Below are positions 7,377-20,037 of a stretch of 64,000 nt of DNA, piece by piece. Position numbers and translations under genes: made by a program. Under the pieces are notes generated by a model, which saw nothing but the letters and a program-made list of their open reading frames with translations, ran no database searches and had not been told where the DNA came from. This stretch comes from Endozoicomonas arenosclerae (GTDB lineage: Bacteria > Pseudomonadota > Gammaproteobacteria > Pseudomonadales > Endozoicomonadaceae), in contig NZ_LASA01000086.1 in NCBI RefSeq assembly GCF_001562015.1, forward strand, positions 55,146 to 119,145, written 5' to 3'. How positions within the stretch are numbered: position 1 is the first letter of the stretch; each line of letters starts with the position of its first letter.

Positions 7377-8780
7377 TTATGCCTGCTCAGCAGTGCTCTC
7401 TTCCACAGGTTTGGGCGAGGCCTTAGCCAGACAGATAAAGCCTGCTATACCGGCTATCAGCGAGGCTACCAGAACCCCTGCTTTCGCCAGCACCAGATCA
7501 TTTGGACTGCCAGCAAATGCCAGTTCAGATATAAAGATCGACATGGTGAAACCAATACCGCCCAGGAACGCAACACCGACAATATGCAGGAAGTTGCAAT
7601 TATGAGGCAGCTCACCCCAACCCAGCTTCCAACCCACCCATGTGGCTCCGGCAATACCAATCAGTTTTCCGAGCACCAGACCCAGGGTGACACCCAGAGT
7701 GATGTTATTGAAGATTTCTGTATCTCCAGAAAAAACGTTGAAGGGAATGCCTGCGTTCGCCAGAGCAAAAATAGGGATCACTATGTAGGTAACAGGCAGG
7801 TGCAGACCTGTTTCAATTCGTTGCAGTGGAGCTTCTGCCAACCGGGAACCATCTCCCAGAGCCCGAACATAAGCACGCATTTTTTCATTGCGCAAAACAT
7901 TCTCACCGGGCCGATAACTGCTATCAAATCGTCGAATCAGATTTTTTATCTGGTCACTGAATGCTACAGGATCGTATTTAGGTTTGGCTGGTACGGCAAA
8001 GGCAGTAATAACGCCCGCCAGTGTTGCATGAATACCTGCTTCGTATAACTGGAACCAGAGACCAGCCCCCACAAGCAAATACGGCAGTGGGTTACGAATA
8101 CCGGAAGCATTCAGAACCGATAACAATGCAGTAAAGCCAGCAGCCCATATCAAGGCAACCTGATTGATTTCATTGGTATAGAAAAGAGCAATGATTGCAA
8201 TGGCGCCAAGGTCATCCACAATCGCCAAAGCCACCAGGAAGGTAATCAGGCTGTTAGGAACACGGCCACCGAGAAGTGCGCATGTGCCGACAGCAAAGGC
8301 AATATCCGTTGCCATCGGAATACCCCAACCATCAGCAGCAACGCCGGTTGGGTTGATGCTGGCGTAGATAAGAGCGGGTACCACCATGCCACCAATGGCT
8401 GCCATGATAGGCAGAACGGCATGTTTGAGATCCGACAATTCCCCTACAAGAAATTCACGCTTGAGTTCGAGACCTACGTGGAAAAAGAAAAAAGCCATCA
8501 GACCATCATTAACCCAATGATGGATAGACATCTTCAGGCCGCCATCACCGAAAGAGATGCCTGCGTAAGTCTTTAGAATATGTTCGTAGGCAGGGTAAAG
8601 ATTACTGTTTGCAACCACGAGTGCGATTACAGCGCAGATCATCAGCAAAATGCCGCTGGTAGTCTGACGATGGATAAATTCTTCAAAAGGCGTGAGGATG
8701 CGATCAAATGCCTCCTCCCAGCGAGCGTTATAAACTTTGCCTTTTCGACCAATAAACTTTTTAAAATTATTTTCAGCCAC
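7377..8780 (-). CDS. nhaA: Na+/H+ antiporter NhaA
   Basis: The 467-residue protein has about twelve membrane helices. The family's ion-binding aspartates are visible in ATDIAFAVGTCALLGG and VDDLGAIAIIALFYT. NhaA exchanges internal Na+ (or Li+) for external protons at the inner membrane and supports salt and pH tolerance, fitting a marine organism. The start is a GTG at 8780 with GGAG five bases upstream. It is longer than the 388-residue E. coli protein, mainly because of a hydrophilic loop of about 70 residues (around residues 260-330) and extra N- and C-terminal sequence. It stands alone, convergent with the toxin/immunity locus. Confidence 0.93.
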   Translation of the reverse strand: MAENNFKKFIGRKGKVYNARWEEAFDRILTPFEEFIHRQTTSGILLMICAVIALVVANSNLYPAYEHILKTYAGISFGDGGLKMSIHHWVNDGLMAFFFFHVGLELKREFLVGELSDLKHAVLPIMAAIGGMVVPALIYASINPTGVAADGWGIPMATDIAFAVGTCALLGGRVPNSLITFLVALAIVDDLGAIAIIALFYTNEINQVALIWAAGFTALLSVLNASGIRNPLPYLLVGAGLWFQLYEAGIHATLAGVITAFAVPAKPKYDPVAFSDQIKNLIRRFDSSYRPGENVLRNEKMRAYVRALGDGSRLAEAPLQRIETGLHLPVTYIVIPIFALANAGIPFNVFSGDTEIFNNITLGVTLGLVLGKLIGIAGATWVGWKLGWGELPHNCNFLHIVGVAFLGGIGFTMSIFISELAFAGSPNDLVLAKAGVLVASLIAGIAGFICLAKASPKPVEESTAEQA

Positions 8781-9157
8781 AGCGACTCCGTGCGAGTGTC
8801 CAGCAATGACATCGTAGCCTACATCATGCGCCAGTAGATGTAATCACTAATTCTTATCCGTCAGCCATTTCTCACAGCACTCTATCCTGTGCTGCACTAT
8901 TTCAGCCCCTTCCAGCCCATAAATGACAGCGCTTTCGCACTCAAACAGTGCAATGCATTTATCCCATAATTTACGGTTTCAGTCACTACTGTCTGAAACC
9001 GTTGTAAGGCACGGATTGCACTCGCATCCACTTCTCGGAGTAACCTGCCATCAAGCAATTACACAACTGTCCCAGTCAGACTGATGGAGTGTTTTTCAGG
9101 GAAGCCATACTCGTGGGCAATCCAATGGAATGTACAAGTTTGATATCTCCAGATACA
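8781..9157. other. Intergenic region: nhaA upstream region and rpoC downstream region
   Basis: No gene is supported here. It must hold the nhaA promoter (minus strand), which I could not pin down. The only clear structure is the inverted repeat at 8973-9002. Confidence 0.5.
8973..9002. repeat. Perfect inverted repeat, 10-bp arms
   Basis: ACGGTTTCAG (8973-8982) and CTGAAACCGT (8993-9002) are perfectly complementary around a 10-base spacer. The site is about 190 bp upstream of nhaA and about 155 bp past the rpoC terminator. It could be an operator or a stranded terminator; nothing decides between them. Confidence 0.6.
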
Positions 9158-9184
9158 AGAAAGGCTGCACAAGGCAGCCTTTCT
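9158..9184 (-). terminator. Rho-independent terminator of the rpoBC operon
   Basis: The perfect 11-bp stem AGAAAGGCTGC (9158-9168) / GCAGCCTTTCT (9174-9184) has a 5-base loop and lies 24 bases after the rpoC stop on the minus strand, followed by a T-containing tail (TTGTATCT). Confidence 0.85.
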
Positions 9185-9207
9185 CTAGCATCGGATAGCT
9201 TAAGCTA

Positions 9208-12200
9208 TCAGACTTCGCCGAAGTTAAGAGCTTCAGACAGAGCCGCTTCAACTTCAGAAGCAGATACCTTGCTCGGTACTTCGAACTCTGGCTCTTCACG
9301 ACCCTTACGACGCTCTTCGTGGTAAGTGAGACCTGTACCAGCCGGGATCAGACGACCCACCACTACGTTCTCTTTCAGACCACGCAGGTAATCGCGCTTG
9401 CCGGTCACCGCCGCTTCGGTCAGTACTCTTGTGGTTTCCTGGAAGGAAGCCGCAGAGATGAAGGACTCGGTAGCCAGAGACGCTTTGGTGATACCCAGCA
9501 GTACACGCTCGTACTTGGCAGGGATCTTGTCCTGGGAACCCAGCTTCTCGTTCTCTTCCAGAACTGAGGTCAGTTCCATCTGATCACCACGGATCAGTGA
9601 AGAGTCACCGGTGTCGCTGACTTCTACCTTACGCAGCATCTGACGCAGGATGGTTTCGATGTGCTTGTCGTTAATCTTAACGCCCTGCAGACGGTATACG
9701 TCCTGGATTTCGTTAACGATGTAACGGGCCAGCTCACCGACACCCAGCAGACGCAGAATGTCGTGCGGGTTGGTAGGACCGTCGGAGATTACTTCACCCT
9801 TGGTAACCTGTTCACCTTCGAACACGTTCAGGTGACGCCACTTCGGAATCAGCTCTTCATACGGATCGCTGCCATCGTTCGGAGTGATAACCAGACGCTT
9901 CTTGCCTTTGGTCTCTTTACCGAAGCCGATAGTACCGGTGATTTCCGCAAGGATAGAGTGCTCTTTCGGCTTACGGGCTTCAAACAGGTCGGCCACTCGT
10001 GGCAGACCACCGGTGATGTCCTTGTTACCGCCAGACTGCTGTGGAATACGGGCAACAACGTCACCGATTTCTACAGTGGTTCCGTCCGCCAGGTTAACCA
10101 GAGCGTTCGCAGGCAGGAAGTACTGCGCCGTTACGTCGGTGTTAGGCAGCTTCAGTTCTTTACCGTTGGCATCCAGCAGCTGGATAGCAGGACGAATGTC
10201 CTTACCAGCAGAAGGACGATCCTTCGGATCCAGCACTTCGATGTTGGACAGACCGGTCAGCTCATCAGTCTGAGTCTTGACGGTAATGCCTTCTTCCATG
10301 CCCAGGAACTTAACGGTACCGGACAGTTCGGTCACGATTGGGTGCGTGTGTGGATCCCACTTGGCTACAACCTGACCAGGTTCAACGCCAGTGTTGTCCT
10401 TAACAGACAGAACAGCACCGTATGGCAGCTTGTAACGCTCACGCTCACGACCAAACTCATCAGCAATGGCCAGCTGGCCGGAACGACTTACAGCAACCAG
10501 ATTGCCGTCTTTACGCTCAACATGCTTCAGGTTCAGCAGACGTGCTGTACCCTTACTCTTCACAGAGATGTTGTCCTGTGCGGAAGCACGGGAGGCAGCA
10601 CCACCGATGTGGAAGGTACGCATGGTCAGCTGTGTGCCGGGCTCACCGATGGACTGTGCAGCGATAACGCCAACAGCTTCACCCTTGTTAACCAGGTGTC
10701 CGCGACCGAGATCACGACCGTAGCAGCTGGAGCAGATACCGTAGCGGGTATCACAAGTGATTGGAGAACGAACATTGACTTCATCAACGTTCATCAGCTC
10801 CAGTCGCTTAACCCAGGCTTCATCGATCAGGGTACCGGCTGGTACTGCAATCTCGTTATCCGCACCAGGCTTCAGTACGTCTTCAGCAACAACACGGCCC
10901 AGAATACGCTCACCCAGAGGCTCAACAACTTCACCGCCTTCGATGTGCGGAGTCATTGGCAGACCACGTACTGTGCCACAGTCGTCTTCAGTAACAACCA
11001 GATCCTGAGCCACGTCTACCAGACGACGAGTCAGGTAACCGGAGTTAGCTGTCTTCAGAGCGGTATCCGCAAGACCCTTACGAGCACCGTGAGTAGAGAT
11101 GAAGTACTGCAGTACGTTCAGACCTTCACGGAAGTTCGCGGTGATAGGTGTCTCGATGATGGAGCCATCTGGCTTGGCCATCAGACCACGCATACCAGCA
11201 AGCTGACGAATCTGTGCGGCACTACCACGAGCACCGGAGTCAGCCATCATGTAAACGCTGTTGAAGGATTCCTGTTCTTCCTCTTCACCCTGACGGTTAA
11301 TCACGGTGTCGGACTTCAGGTTGTCCATCATGCGCTTGGCCAGCAATTCGTTGGCACGAGACCAGATATCGATCACCTTGTTGTACTTCTCACCCTGGGT
11401 TACCAGACCGGAAGCAAACTGGTTTTCAATTTCACGAACTTCTTCGTTAGCATCATCGATGATACGGCTCTTGTCACCCGGGATAACGAAGTCGTTAACA
11501 CCGATGGAAGAACCGGAGATGGTCGCGTAGTGGAAGCCCATGTACAGCATCTGGTCAGCAAAGATAACAGTTTCTTTCAGACCAACGTTGCGGTAGCAGG
11601 TATTCAGCAGACGAGAGATCGCCTTCTTCTTCATGGTCTGGTTGACCAGTTCGAAAGGCAGGCCTTCAGGCACAATTTCCCACAGCAGGATACGACCAAT
11701 GGTGGTATCAGCCAGGAAAGCATTGCTGTGCTCTACGCCGTCGTCGTCTTTGTATCTTTCAGCAACACGTACCTTGATGCGGGCATGCAGGTCAGCATGG
11801 CCAGTACGGTACGCACGCAGGGCTTCGTTGACGTCAACGAAGGCCATGCCTTCACCCTTGGCGTTAATACGGTCACGGGTGATGTAGTACAGACCCAGTA
11901 CAACGTCCTGGGAAGGTACGATGATAGGTTCACCGGATGCAGGCGCCAGGATGTTGTTGGTAGACATCATCAGGGCACGGGCTTCCAGCTGGGCTTCCAG
12001 AGTCAGAGGTACGTGTACCGCCATCTGGTCACCGTCGAAGTCAGCGTTATAAGCCGCACACACCAGTGGGTGCAGTTGAATCGCTTTACCTTCGATCAGA
12101 ACCGGTTCGAACGCCTGGATACCAAGACGGTGCAGGGTGGGTGCACGGTTCAGCATAACCGGGTGTTCACGGATTACGTCAGCCAGAACGTCCCAAACCT

Positions 12201-13419
12201 CAGGGGTTTCACGTTCTACCATCTTCTTGGCAGCTTTGATGGTGGTCGCCAGACCTTTGGCTTCCAGCTTACCGAAGATGAATGGCTTGAACAGTTCCAG
12301 AGCCATTTTCTTGGGCAGACCGCACTGATGCAGACGCAGGGTAGGACCTACGGTGATTACAGAACGACCAGAGTAGTCAACACGCTTACCAAGCAGGTTC
12401 TGACGGAAACGACCCTGCTTACCCTTGATCATGTCGGCCAGGGATTTCAGAGGACGCTTGTTGGAACCGGTGATGGCACGGCCGCGACGACCATTATCCA
12501 GCAGCGCGTCTACAGATTCCTGCAGCATACGCTTTTCATTGCGGACAATGATGTCTGGAGCGTTCAGGTCGAGCAGACGCTTCAGACGGTTGTTACGGTT
12601 GATCACGCGACGGTACAGATCGTTCAGGTCGGAAGTCGCAAAACGACCGCCATCCAGAGGTACCAGAGGACGCAGATCGGGTGGCAGAACCGGCAGAACG
12701 GTCAGAATCATCCACTCAGGATTGTTACCTGACTTGTGGAAAGCTTCCAGCAGCTTCAGACGCTTGCTCAGTTTCTTCAGCTTGGTTTCAGAGTTGGTTT
12801 GCGGAATCTCTTCACGCAGCATTTCAACTTCTTCGCCCAGCTCAATGTCTGCCAGCAGAGCCTTGATGGCTTCAGCACCCATGCGGGCGTCAAAGTCGTC
12901 ACCAAACTCTTCCAGAGCTTCGTAGTACTGCTCGTCGTTGAGCAGCTGATTCTTCTCCAGGGTAGTCATACCCGGATCGATCACTACGTAAGACTCAAAG
13001 TACAGTACCCGCTCAATGTCACGCAGGGTCATGTCAAGTAACAGACCGATACGGGACGGCAGGGATTTCAGGAACCAGATGTGGGCAACAGGGCTGGCCA
13101 GTTCGATGTGACCCATACGGTCACGACGTACTTTAGCCAGTGCTACTTCTACGCCACACTTTTCACAGATTACACCACGGTGCTTCAGACGCTTGTACTT
13201 ACCGCACAGGCACTCGTAATCCTTAACCGGGCCAAAAATCTTGGCGCAGAAAAGGCCGTCACGCTCAGGCTTGAACGTACGGTAGTTGATTGTTTCCGGC
13301 TTTTTAACTTCACCGTAAGACCAGGAACGTACCATCTCTGGGGAAGCCAGACCGATACGAATCGAGTCAAACTCTTCAGTTTGACCCTGGGTCTTGAGTA
13401 GATTCAGCAAGTCTTTCAA
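9208..13419 (-). CDS. rpoC: RNA polymerase beta' subunit
   Basis: This 1403-residue protein begins [11 protein letters not shown], as in other gammaproteobacteria. The zinc-binding cysteines near the start ([20 protein letters not shown]), the catalytic metal-binding motif NADFDGDQM and the second zinc cluster ([16 protein letters not shown]) are all present. With RpoB, alpha and omega it forms the core RNA polymerase and holds the active-site Mg2+. It lies 64 bases downstream of rpoB in one transcription unit and is followed by a strong terminator. Length and motifs are normal; nothing suggests damage. Confidence 0.99.
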   Translation of the reverse strand: MKDLLNLLKTQGQTEEFDSIRIGLASPEMVRSWSYGEVKKPETINYRTFKPERDGLFCAKIFGPVKDYECLCGKYKRLKHRGVICEKCGVEVALAKVRRDRMGHIELASPVAHIWFLKSLPSRIGLLLDMTLRDIERVLYFESYVVIDPGMTTLEKNQLLNDEQYYEALEEFGDDFDARMGAEAIKALLADIELGEEVEMLREEIPQTNSETKLKKLSKRLKLLEAFHKSGNNPEWMILTVLPVLPPDLRPLVPLDGGRFATSDLNDLYRRVINRNNRLKRLLDLNAPDIIVRNEKRMLQESVDALLDNGRRGRAITGSNKRPLKSLADMIKGKQGRFRQNLLGKRVDYSGRSVITVGPTLRLHQCGLPKKMALELFKPFIFGKLEAKGLATTIKAAKKMVERETPEVWDVLADVIREHPVMLNRAPTLHRLGIQAFEPVLIEGKAIQLHPLVCAAYNADFDGDQMAVHVPLTLEAQLEARALMMSTNNILAPASGEPIIVPSQDVVLGLYYITRDRINAKGEGMAFVDVNEALRAYRTGHADLHARIKVRVAERYKDDDGVEHSNAFLADTTIGRILLWEIVPEGLPFELVNQTMKKKAISRLLNTCYRNVGLKETVIFADQMLYMGFHYATISGSSIGVNDFVIPGDKSRIIDDANEEVREIENQFASGLVTQGEKYNKVIDIWSRANELLAKRMMDNLKSDTVINRQGEEEEQESFNSVYMMADSGARGSAAQIRQLAGMRGLMAKPDGSIIETPITANFREGLNVLQYFISTHGARKGLADTALKTANSGYLTRRLVDVAQDLVVTEDDCGTVRGLPMTPHIEGGEVVEPLGERILGRVVAEDVLKPGADNEIAVPAGTLIDEAWVKRLELMNVDEVNVRSPITCDTRYGICSSCYGRDLGRGHLVNKGEAVGVIAAQSIGEPGTQLTMRTFHIGGAASRASAQDNISVKSKGTARLLNLKHVERKDGNLVAVSRSGQLAIADEFGRERERYKLPYGAVLSVKDNTGVEPGQVVAKWDPHTHPIVTELSGTVKFLGMEEGITVKTQTDELTGLSNIEVLDPKDRPSAGKDIRPAIQLLDANGKELKLPNTDVTAQYFLPANALVNLADGTTVEIGDVVARIPQQSGGNKDITGGLPRVADLFEARKPKEHSILAEITGTIGFGKETKGKKRLVITPNDGSDPYEELIPKWRHLNVFEGEQVTKGEVISDGPTNPHDILRLLGVGELARYIVNEIQDVYRLQGVKINDKHIETILRQMLRKVEVSDTGDSSLIRGDQMELTSVLEENEKLGSQDKIPAKYERVLLGITKASLATESFISAASFQETTRVLTEAAVTGKRDYLRGLKENVVVGRLIPAGTGLTYHEERRKGREEPEFEVPSKVSASEVEAALSEALNFGEV

Positions 13420-13483
13420 GATCGCATCTCCTCGATCAATCCGGTAGCCGGGCTATGCCCGACCACCCGATTTCACGTATTCG

Positions 13484-16400
13484 TTATTCGGTGTCCAGCT
13501 CAATGTCGATACCCAGAGAACGAATCTCTTTCAACAATACGTTGAAGGACTCGGGCATCCCGGCTTCCATTCGATGATCACCATCGACGATGTTCTTGTA
13601 CATCTTGGTACGGCCGGCGACATCATCAGACTTAACAGTCAGCATTTCCTGCAGGGTGTAGGCAGCACCGTATGCTTCCAGTGCCCATACCTCCATCTCA
13701 CCGAAACGCTGACCACCGAACTGGGCTTTACCACCCAGCGGCTGCTGGGTAACCAGAGAGTAGGAACCAGTTGAACGTGCGTGCATCTTGTCATCAACCA
13801 GGTGGTTGAGCTTCAGCATGTACATGTAGCCAACGGTTACCGGACGGTCAAAGGCATCACCCGTACGACCATCGCTCAGTTTTACCTGACCTGTGTCGCT
13901 GATATCAGCCAGACGCAGCAGTTCCTTCACTTCAGACTCTTTGGCGCCGTCAAATACAGAGGTGGCCATGGGGACACCGCCGCTCAGGTTCTTGGCCAGA
14001 TCCATGATTTCTTCATCAGAGAACGTGTCCAGCTCCTCAACACGACCGCCGCCAACACCGTTATAGACCTGATCCAGGAACTCACGAATTTCAGCGACTT
14101 TCTTCTGGGACTCGATCATCCGGTTGATCTTGTGACCCAGACCGCGTGCCGCAGCACCCAGGTGAGTTTCAAGAACCTGACCAACGTTCATTCGAGACGG
14201 TACACCCAGAGGGTTAAGTACGATATCAACCGGGTTACCTTCTTCATCGTATGGCATGTCTTCGACAGGCATGATGATGGAGATAACACCCTTGTTACCG
14301 TGACGACCCGCCATCTTGTCACCAGGCTGGATACGACGCTTGATAGCCAGGTAAACCTTGACGATTTTCAGAACGCCAGGCGCCATGTCGTCGCCAGTCT
14401 GCAGCTTTTTCTTCTTGTCTTCGAAGCGCTCGTCGAGCTGTGCACGACGCTCTTTCAGCTGTTCTCTAGCCAGATCCAGCTGCTCATTCAGAGCTTCGTC
14501 AGACATGGACAGACGGAACCACTGCTCGTGCTCCAGACCATTCAGGAACTCGTCAGTGATGGTGTTGCCCTTGCTCAGACCAGGACCACGGTCAACAGGC
14601 TGACCACGCAGAGCTTCACGCAGACGGTCGAAGGTATCTTCTTCAACAATACGGAACTCTTCGTTCAAGTCTTTACGGTACTCGTCCAGAGCCGCCTTTT
14701 CGATGGCCTGGGCACGGACGTCTTTCTCAACACCATCACGGGTGAATACCTGTACGTCGATAACGGTACCTTTTACAGAGGTAGGTACACGCAGAGAAGT
14801 ATCTTTAACGTCAGAAGCCTTCTCACCGAAGATCGCACGCAGCAGTTTTTCTTCCGGAGTCAGCTGAGTCTCACCTTTAGGTGTTACCTTACCGACCAGA
14901 ATGTCGCCAGCGCCTACTTCAGCACCCACATAAACAATACCGGCTTCGTCCAGTTTGTTCAGTGCAGATTCACCTACGTTTGGAATATCAGAAGTAATTT
15001 CTTCTGGTCCCAGCTTGGTGTCACGAGCCACACAGGTCAGTTCCTGGATGTGAATCGTGGTGAAGCGGTCTTCCTGTACAACACGCTCGGAGATGAGGAT
15101 GGAGTCCTCGAAGTTGTAACCGTTCCAGGGCATGAACGCTACGCGCATGTTCTGACCCAGAGCCAGCTCACCCATGTCTACGGATGGACCGTCAGCCATG
15201 ATGTCGCCGCGGGCGATGGTTTCACCGGCACGAACCAGTGAGCGCTGGTTAATACAGGTGTTCTGGTTAGAACGGGTGTACTTGGTGAGGTTATAGATGT
15301 CTACACCGGCTTCACCAGGCTGCAGTTCATCATTGTTGACACGAACAACGATCTTCGCCGCATCAACAGTATCGATGACACCACCACGCTGGGCAACAAC
15401 ACATACGCCGGAGTCGGACGCTACGTTGCGCTCCATGCCGGTACCTACCAGAGGCTTGTCGGCGCGCAGAGTTGGAACTGCCTGACGTTGCATGTTCGAT
15501 CCCATCAAGGCACGGTTAGCATCGTCGTGCTCGAGGAATGGAATCAAGGACGCCGCAACGGAAACCACCTGCTTGGTAGAAACGTCCATGTACTGGACTT
15601 TTTCAGGACCCATCAGGGTAAATTCGTTACGGTGACGAACGTTAACCAGCTCTTCTGTCAGGATTTTGCTGTCGTCCATCTTTGCAGAAGCCTGAGCGAT
15701 AACGTACTCACCTTCTTCGATGGCGGACAGGTAGTCGATCTCGTCAGTAACCTTGCCGTCAACAACCTTGCGGTATGGGGATTCCAGGAAACCGTAGTCG
15801 TTGGTACGAGCATAGGTCGCCAGGGAGTTGATCAGACCGATGTTTGGACCTTCAGGCGTTTCGATAGGACATACACGACCGTAGTGGGTTGGGTGTACAT
15901 CTCGAACCTCAAAACCTGCACGCTCACGGGTCAAACCACCAGGGCCGAGCGCGGATACACGACGCTTGTGAGTTACCTCGGACAGCGGGTTGTTCTGGTC
16001 CATAAACTGGGACAGCTGGCTGGAACCGAAGAATTCCTTGATAGCAGCAGCTACTGGCTTGGCGTTGATCAGATCCTGAGGCATCAGGCCTTCAGATTCT
16101 GCCAGGCTCAGACGCTCCTTAACGGCACGTTCAACTCGAACCAGACCTACACGGAACTGGTTTTCAGCCATTTCACCCACGGAACGAACACGACGGTTAC
16201 CGAGGTGGTCGATATCGTCACAGATACCTGTACCGTTACGGATGTCTACCAGCGTTTTCAGAACGTCAACGATATCGGCATTGTCCAGAACACCTGAACC
16301 GGTGTCAGCTTCACGACCCAGACGACGGTTGAACTTCATACGACCTACCGCAGAGAGGTCATAGCGCTCTGGAGAGAAGAACAGGTTACCGAACAGGGTT

Positions 16401-17560
16401 TCTGCTGCTTCTTGTGTAGGTGGCTCACCAGGACGCATCATACGGTAGATTTCTACCAGTGCTTCCAGGCGGTTTGTTGTAGTGTCTGTGCGCAGGGTAT
16501 CAGAGATGTATGAACCGCAATCCAGTTCATTAGTGTACAGGGTTTCAACCTGTTTGATACCGGCTGCCAGCAGCTTTTCGTAAACTTCAGGTGTGATTTC
16601 AGTGTTGCATTCAACAATGATTTCACCGGTTGCAGAATGAACAACTGTCTTGCCCAGAACCTTGCCGTAAATATACTCAACCGGAGCGTCCAGCTGTTCA
16701 ATACTGGCTTTCTGTAGCTGACGGATGTGACGTGCAGTAACACGACGACCCTGTTCAACCAGAACATTGCCTTCACCGTCTTTAATGTCAAAGCTTGCAG
16801 CTTCACCACGCAGGCGCTCAGCGGCAAACTCAGTACTGACAGTTTCAGCACCAATGCTGAAGTCTACAGTATCGAAGAAGTAGTTCAGGATCTCTTCATT
16901 GCTCATGCCCAGGGCACGCAGAAGGATCGTAGCAGGCAGCTTACGACGACGGTCGATACGTACGTAAAGCATGTCCTTCGGATCAAACTCGAAGTCCAGC
17001 CATGAGCCACGGTAAGGAATTACACGGGCAGAGTACAGCAGTTTGCCTGAAGAGTGAGTCTTACCACGGTCGTGGTCAAAGAACACACCAGGAGAACGGT
17101 GCAGCTGAGATACAATTACACGTTCAGTACCATTTATTACAAAGGTACCGTTCTCAGTCATGAGCGGAATTTCGCCCATGTAAACTTCCTGTTCCTTGAT
17201 ATCCTTGATTGCCTTGTTGGCAGAGTCTTTGTCATAAATAATCAGGCGCACTTTTACACGCAGAGGAACTGCGTAAGTGACACCACGAAGTTGACATTCC
17301 TTGACATCAAACGCAGGAGTACCGAGCCTATAGCTCACGTATTCCAGCGCCGCATTTCCAGAATAACTTACGATTGGAAATACGGATTTGAATGCAGCAT
17401 GAAGACCAATGTCCTCACGTGCGGCCGGCTCTTTTCCGGACTGCAGCAGCTTGTGATAAGAATCAAGCTGAATCGCCAGAAGATAGGGCACATTCATGAC
17501 ATGCGGCAATTTGCCGAAGTCTTTGCGGATGCGTTTTTTCTCTGTATACGAGTATGCCAT
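13484..17560 (-). CDS. rpoB: RNA polymerase beta subunit
   Basis: The 1358-residue protein begins [17 protein letters not shown], the usual gammaproteobacterial start. The rifampicin-pocket region ([22 protein letters not shown]) is wild-type in appearance, with Q, D, H and R at the usual resistance positions, so there is no sign of rifampicin-resistance substitutions there. The C-terminal switch and clamp region ([18 protein letters not shown]) is intact. It forms the core polymerase with RpoC and is preceded by a 415-bp spacer with an attenuator-like hairpin after rplL, as in E. coli, where only part of the ribosomal-protein transcription continues into rpoBC. Confidence 0.99.
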   Translation of the reverse strand: MAYSYTEKKRIRKDFGKLPHVMNVPYLLAIQLDSYHKLLQSGKEPAAREDIGLHAAFKSVFPIVSYSGNAALEYVSYRLGTPAFDVKECQLRGVTYAVPLRVKVRLIIYDKDSANKAIKDIKEQEVYMGEIPLMTENGTFVINGTERVIVSQLHRSPGVFFDHDRGKTHSSGKLLYSARVIPYRGSWLDFEFDPKDMLYVRIDRRRKLPATILLRALGMSNEEILNYFFDTVDFSIGAETVSTEFAAERLRGEAASFDIKDGEGNVLVEQGRRVTARHIRQLQKASIEQLDAPVEYIYGKVLGKTVVHSATGEIIVECNTEITPEVYEKLLAAGIKQVETLYTNELDCGSYISDTLRTDTTTNRLEALVEIYRMMRPGEPPTQEAAETLFGNLFFSPERYDLSAVGRMKFNRRLGREADTGSGVLDNADIVDVLKTLVDIRNGTGICDDIDHLGNRRVRSVGEMAENQFRVGLVRVERAVKERLSLAESEGLMPQDLINAKPVAAAIKEFFGSSQLSQFMDQNNPLSEVTHKRRVSALGPGGLTRERAGFEVRDVHPTHYGRVCPIETPEGPNIGLINSLATYARTNDYGFLESPYRKVVDGKVTDEIDYLSAIEEGEYVIAQASAKMDDSKILTEELVNVRHRNEFTLMGPEKVQYMDVSTKQVVSVAASLIPFLEHDDANRALMGSNMQRQAVPTLRADKPLVGTGMERNVASDSGVCVVAQRGGVIDTVDAAKIVVRVNNDELQPGEAGVDIYNLTKYTRSNQNTCINQRSLVRAGETIARGDIMADGPSVDMGELALGQNMRVAFMPWNGYNFEDSILISERVVQEDRFTTIHIQELTCVARDTKLGPEEITSDIPNVGESALNKLDEAGIVYVGAEVGAGDILVGKVTPKGETQLTPEEKLLRAIFGEKASDVKDTSLRVPTSVKGTVIDVQVFTRDGVEKDVRAQAIEKAALDEYRKDLNEEFRIVEEDTFDRLREALRGQPVDRGPGLSKGNTITDEFLNGLEHEQWFRLSMSDEALNEQLDLAREQLKERRAQLDERFEDKKKKLQTGDDMAPGVLKIVKVYLAIKRRIQPGDKMAGRHGNKGVISIIMPVEDMPYDEEGNPVDIVLNPLGVPSRMNVGQVLETHLGAAARGLGHKINRMIESQKKVAEIREFLDQVYNGVGGGRVEELDTFSDEEIMDLAKNLSGGVPMATSVFDGAKESEVKELLRLADISDTGQVKLSDGRTGDAFDRPVTVGYMYMLKLNHLVDDKMHARSTGSYSLVTQQPLGGKAQFGGQRFGEMEVWALEAYGAAYTLQEMLTVKSDDVAGRTKMYKNIVDGDHRMEAGMPESFNVLLKEIRSLGIDIELDTE

Positions 17561-17975
17561 CAGCGTTCCCCAGCTTGGTCACCTGGTTCTGGCTTCAGAC
17601 CGTCTGGTCTGGCCATCTAGGTTTATTGAGGGCGGGTGGCCCCCTTTTGATACCCAATTAAAAAACGGTGATTTCAACCGTTACCGTTGCATGAGCTTTA
17701 GCGTCCAGAATAAAAGTCAGACTTTCATCCACTACCTGCCAATGACACTGCAACTTTCTCAGATTGAAGGAGGTTTACTTCGACGCGGTTGCAGGACATA
17801 CGGCGTGTGCCCTAACCGGTTTTGACTCCATCAATTTATTGAGCAGCCATCGATCACTGCCATCCAGCATGGAACGATATAGCTCATACAACGGAAAAAG
17901 GCCGGTGCCATACAGGCACCAGCCACCTGAGTCTATTATGCAATAGGCTCTGGATATTTCAACGCTGTCGTAGAA
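17561..17975 (-). other. rplL-rpoB intercistronic spacer
   Basis: This untranslated 415-bp spacer on the minus strand contains the attenuator at 17895-17924 and presumably processing sites and the rpoB ribosome-binding region. No gene is supported in it. Confidence 0.7.
17895..17924 (-). terminator. Attenuator/terminator between rplL and rpoB
   Basis: On the minus strand GGCTGGTGCC pairs with GGCACCGGCC (ten positions, one G-T pair) around a 5-base loop and is followed directly by TTTTT. In E. coli a partial terminator at the same place lowers rpoBC expression relative to rplJL. Confidence 0.85.
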
Positions 17976-18353
17976 TTACTTGATTTCTACGGAAGCGCCA
18001 GCTTCTTCCAGCTGCTTCTTCAGCTCTTCAGCTTCGTCCTTGCTCACGCCTTCTTTCAGAGGAGCAGGAGCGCCGTCTACAACGCCTTTAGCTTCTTTCA
18101 GACCCAGGCCAGTCGCGCCGCGAACAACCTTGATTACGTTTACTTTCTTGTCGCCAGCAGCAGTCAGAATTACGTCGAATTCAGTCTGTTCAGCAGCAGC
18201 AGCGCCAGCGTCGCCAGCAGCAGCAGGAGCAGCAGCAACTGCAGCAGCAGCAGAAACGCCGAACTTCTCTTCCATAGCTTCAACCAGCTCAACAACGTCC
18301 ATTACGGACATTTCAGCGATTGCATTCAGGATATCTTCTTTAGACAGAGCCAT
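17976..18353 (-). CDS. rplL: 50S ribosomal protein L7/L12
   Basis: The 125-residue acidic protein has an N-terminal dimerisation helix region, an Ala-rich hinge ([19 protein letters not shown]) and the conserved C-terminal domain ([27 protein letters not shown]). It forms the ribosomal stalk on L10 and recruits translation GTPases. It is co-transcribed after rplJ with a 114-bp gap. The hinge codons use long runs of GCA/GCT/GCC, an easily misread low-complexity stretch, but the frame is intact. Confidence 0.99.
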   Translation of the reverse strand: MALSKEDILNAIAEMSVMDVVELVEAMEEKFGVSAAAAVAAAPAAAGDAGAAAAEQTEFDVILTAAGDKKVNVIKVVRGATGLGLKEAKGVVDGAPAPLKEGVSKDEAEELKKQLEEAGASVEIK

Positions 18354-18467
18354 TGTATGTCTCCAAAAATCTTTGTTGGGTATATAACCCGGAATTCATT
18401 AAATAAGAGAGAAAAACCAGCCTGTGCAGGATTATATGCCCGCTAAGGGCTTCACCTGCCAAAAGGC

Positions 18468-18998
18468 TTATGCGGCTTTCTTCTTCTCGTCGGCAACAGC
18501 TGCCACTACACGTGTAATGCTTGATGGGAACTCGTTCAGAGTTCTTGCAAGCTTGGTTACAGGTGCAATCATTACACTCATCAGCATCGCGCGAGCCTGA
18601 TCCAGAGTAGGCATCTTGGCCAGAACATCAATCTGTTCTGCACCCAGAACCTGTCCAGAGATGGACAGAGCCTTAACTTCCAGAGCATCGTTCTCTTTAG
18701 CGAAGTCCTTCATCAGACGCGCTGCCGCGCCTGGGTCTTCCTGAGAGAAGGCCAGCACAGTTGGACCAACCAGAGAGTCTTGCAGGCACTCAAATTCAGT
18801 GCCTTCAACAGCGCGCTTGGCCAGGGTGTTACGTACAACCTTCAGGTATACGCCACCGTCACGAGCCTGCTTACGCAGTTGAGTCATCTGGTCAACCGTG
18901 AGACCACGGTAGTCCGCGATTACAGCCGACAGAGCGCTTTGTGCAGCCTCGCTGACTTCGGCGACAATCGCCTTCTTGTCTTCGAGTCCTAACGCCAT
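18468..18998 (-). CDS. rplJ: 50S ribosomal protein L10
   Basis: The protein has 176 residues. The N-terminal domain ([34 protein letters not shown]) binds 23S rRNA and the C-terminal helix binds L7/L12 dimers. It is the stalk base and, in complex with L7/L12, the usual translational repressor of its own operon through the leader upstream. Length is slightly above the 165 residues of E. coli because of a short C-terminal tail ([13 protein letters not shown]). Confidence 0.98.
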   Translation of the reverse strand: MALGLEDKKAIVAEVSEAAQSALSAVIADYRGLTVDQMTQLRKQARDGGVYLKVVRNTLAKRAVEGTEFECLQDSLVGPTVLAFSQEDPGAAARLMKDFAKENDALEVKALSISGQVLGAEQIDVLAKMPTLDQARAMLMSVMIAPVTKLARTLNEFPSSITRVVAAVADEKKKAA

Positions 18999-19341
18999 TG
19001 GCTTTACTCCAATTTATGAAGTGAACACTCAGCTATTCAACTAATGAGTAGCTGAGCACTTACAATACGGTGAAGGGTCAAATAGCAAAAAACTGAATCA
19101 GTCTTTTGTATTGCTCACCGTCTACGCAGGAAATTAAGTATCAATCTTTTTGTCAGGCCTCCTGGCCCAACCCTGATTTAACAGGCACAGATCTCAACAC
19201 CTACGATCTTTGACGGCCTCCGGAAAACCGAAGACCCCAAAGTCTTTCGGATACCTGCAGACATCCGGCCTGCAGCATTCCCTATCTCTATGCCAGCCCT
19301 GAACTGCATTGCTCAAGGCTGTTCAGCAAAAGCTGTGAATA
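18999..19341 (-). promoter_or_regulatory. rplJ leader (L10/L12 autoregulatory region)
   Basis: This 343-bp non-coding region lies between rplA and rplJ. On the minus strand it contains TTTCCTGCGTAGACGGTGA (complement of about 19117-19135), a stretch I recognise from rplJ leaders of enterobacteria. A hairpin with arms CAGCC/GGCTG (about 19299-19326) near the rplA end could be a partial terminator. In E. coli the L10-L12 complex binds this leader and represses rplJL translation; the same is inferred here. Confidence 0.65.
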
Positions 19342-20037
19342 TTAGATATTCAGAGAGCTCATGTCGATGGTCAGACCTGGGCCCATAGTCGAGGACAGGG
19401 TAACCTTCTTCATGTAAACACCCTTGCTGGAAGAAGGCTTCAGCTTCTTCAGTTCAGCCAGCAGTGCTTCAGCGTTCTCTTGCAGAGAGCCCGCTTCAAA
19501 ATCGATCTTGCCGATACCTGCGTGGATGATACCGTTCTTGTCAGTACGGAAACGTACCTGACCGGCTTTAGCATTTTTAACTGCTTCAGCAACGTTTGGA
19601 GTAACAGTACCCACTTTAGGGTTAGGCATCAGGCCGCGTGGACCCAGGATCTGGCCCAGCTGACCTACAACGCGCATCGCATCAGGAGAAGCGATTACTA
19701 CGTCAAAGTTCATTTCGCCAGCTTTAACCTGTGCAGCCAGGTCATCCATACCAATGATGTCAGCACCAGCTTCTTTAGCGGCTTCAGCGTTTGCGCCCTG
19801 CGTAAACACAGCAACACGAACGTCTTTACCAGTACCAGCAGGCAGCACGGTAGAACCACGAACAACCTGATCGGATTTACGAGGATCCACGCCCAGATTC
19901 ACAGCAATCTCAACGGATTCCTTGAACTTAACGCTGGATACTTCTTTCAGGACGCTAGCAGCTTCTTCAAAGGAATAAGCCTTTTCAGCTACAACCTTCT
20001 CAGCGATCATTTTGGCGCGCTTGGTCATTTTAGCCAT
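19342..20037 (-). CDS. rplA: 50S ribosomal protein L1
   Basis: The 231-residue protein begins [15 protein letters not shown] and carries the L1 signature ([30 protein letters not shown], quoted in part). L1 binds the mobile L1 stalk of 23S rRNA and, in related bacteria, represses translation of the rplK-rplA mRNA. Its ATG overlaps the rplK stop in TAATG, so translation is coupled to rplK. Confidence 0.98.
   Translation of the reverse strand: MAKMTKRAKMIAEKVVAEKAYSFEEAASVLKEVSSVKFKESVEIAVNLGVDPRKSDQVVRGSTVLPAGTGKDVRVAVFTQGANAEAAKEAGADIIGMDDLAAQVKAGEMNFDVVIASPDAMRVVGQLGQILGPRGLMPNPKVGTVTPNVAEAVKNAKAGQVRFRTDKNGIIHAGIGKIDFEAGSLQENAEALLAELKKLKPSSSKGVYMKKVTLSSTMGPGLTIDMSSLNI

Noticed and set aside
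9661..12732. 1023-codon open frame antisense to rpoC
   Set aside because: It mirrors rpoC codon bias, has low-complexity, improbable composition and no ribosome-binding site; rpoC on the other strand is certain.
13781..15241. 486-codon open frame antisense to rpoB
   Set aside because: Shadow of the rpoB coding strand; no protein-like motifs.
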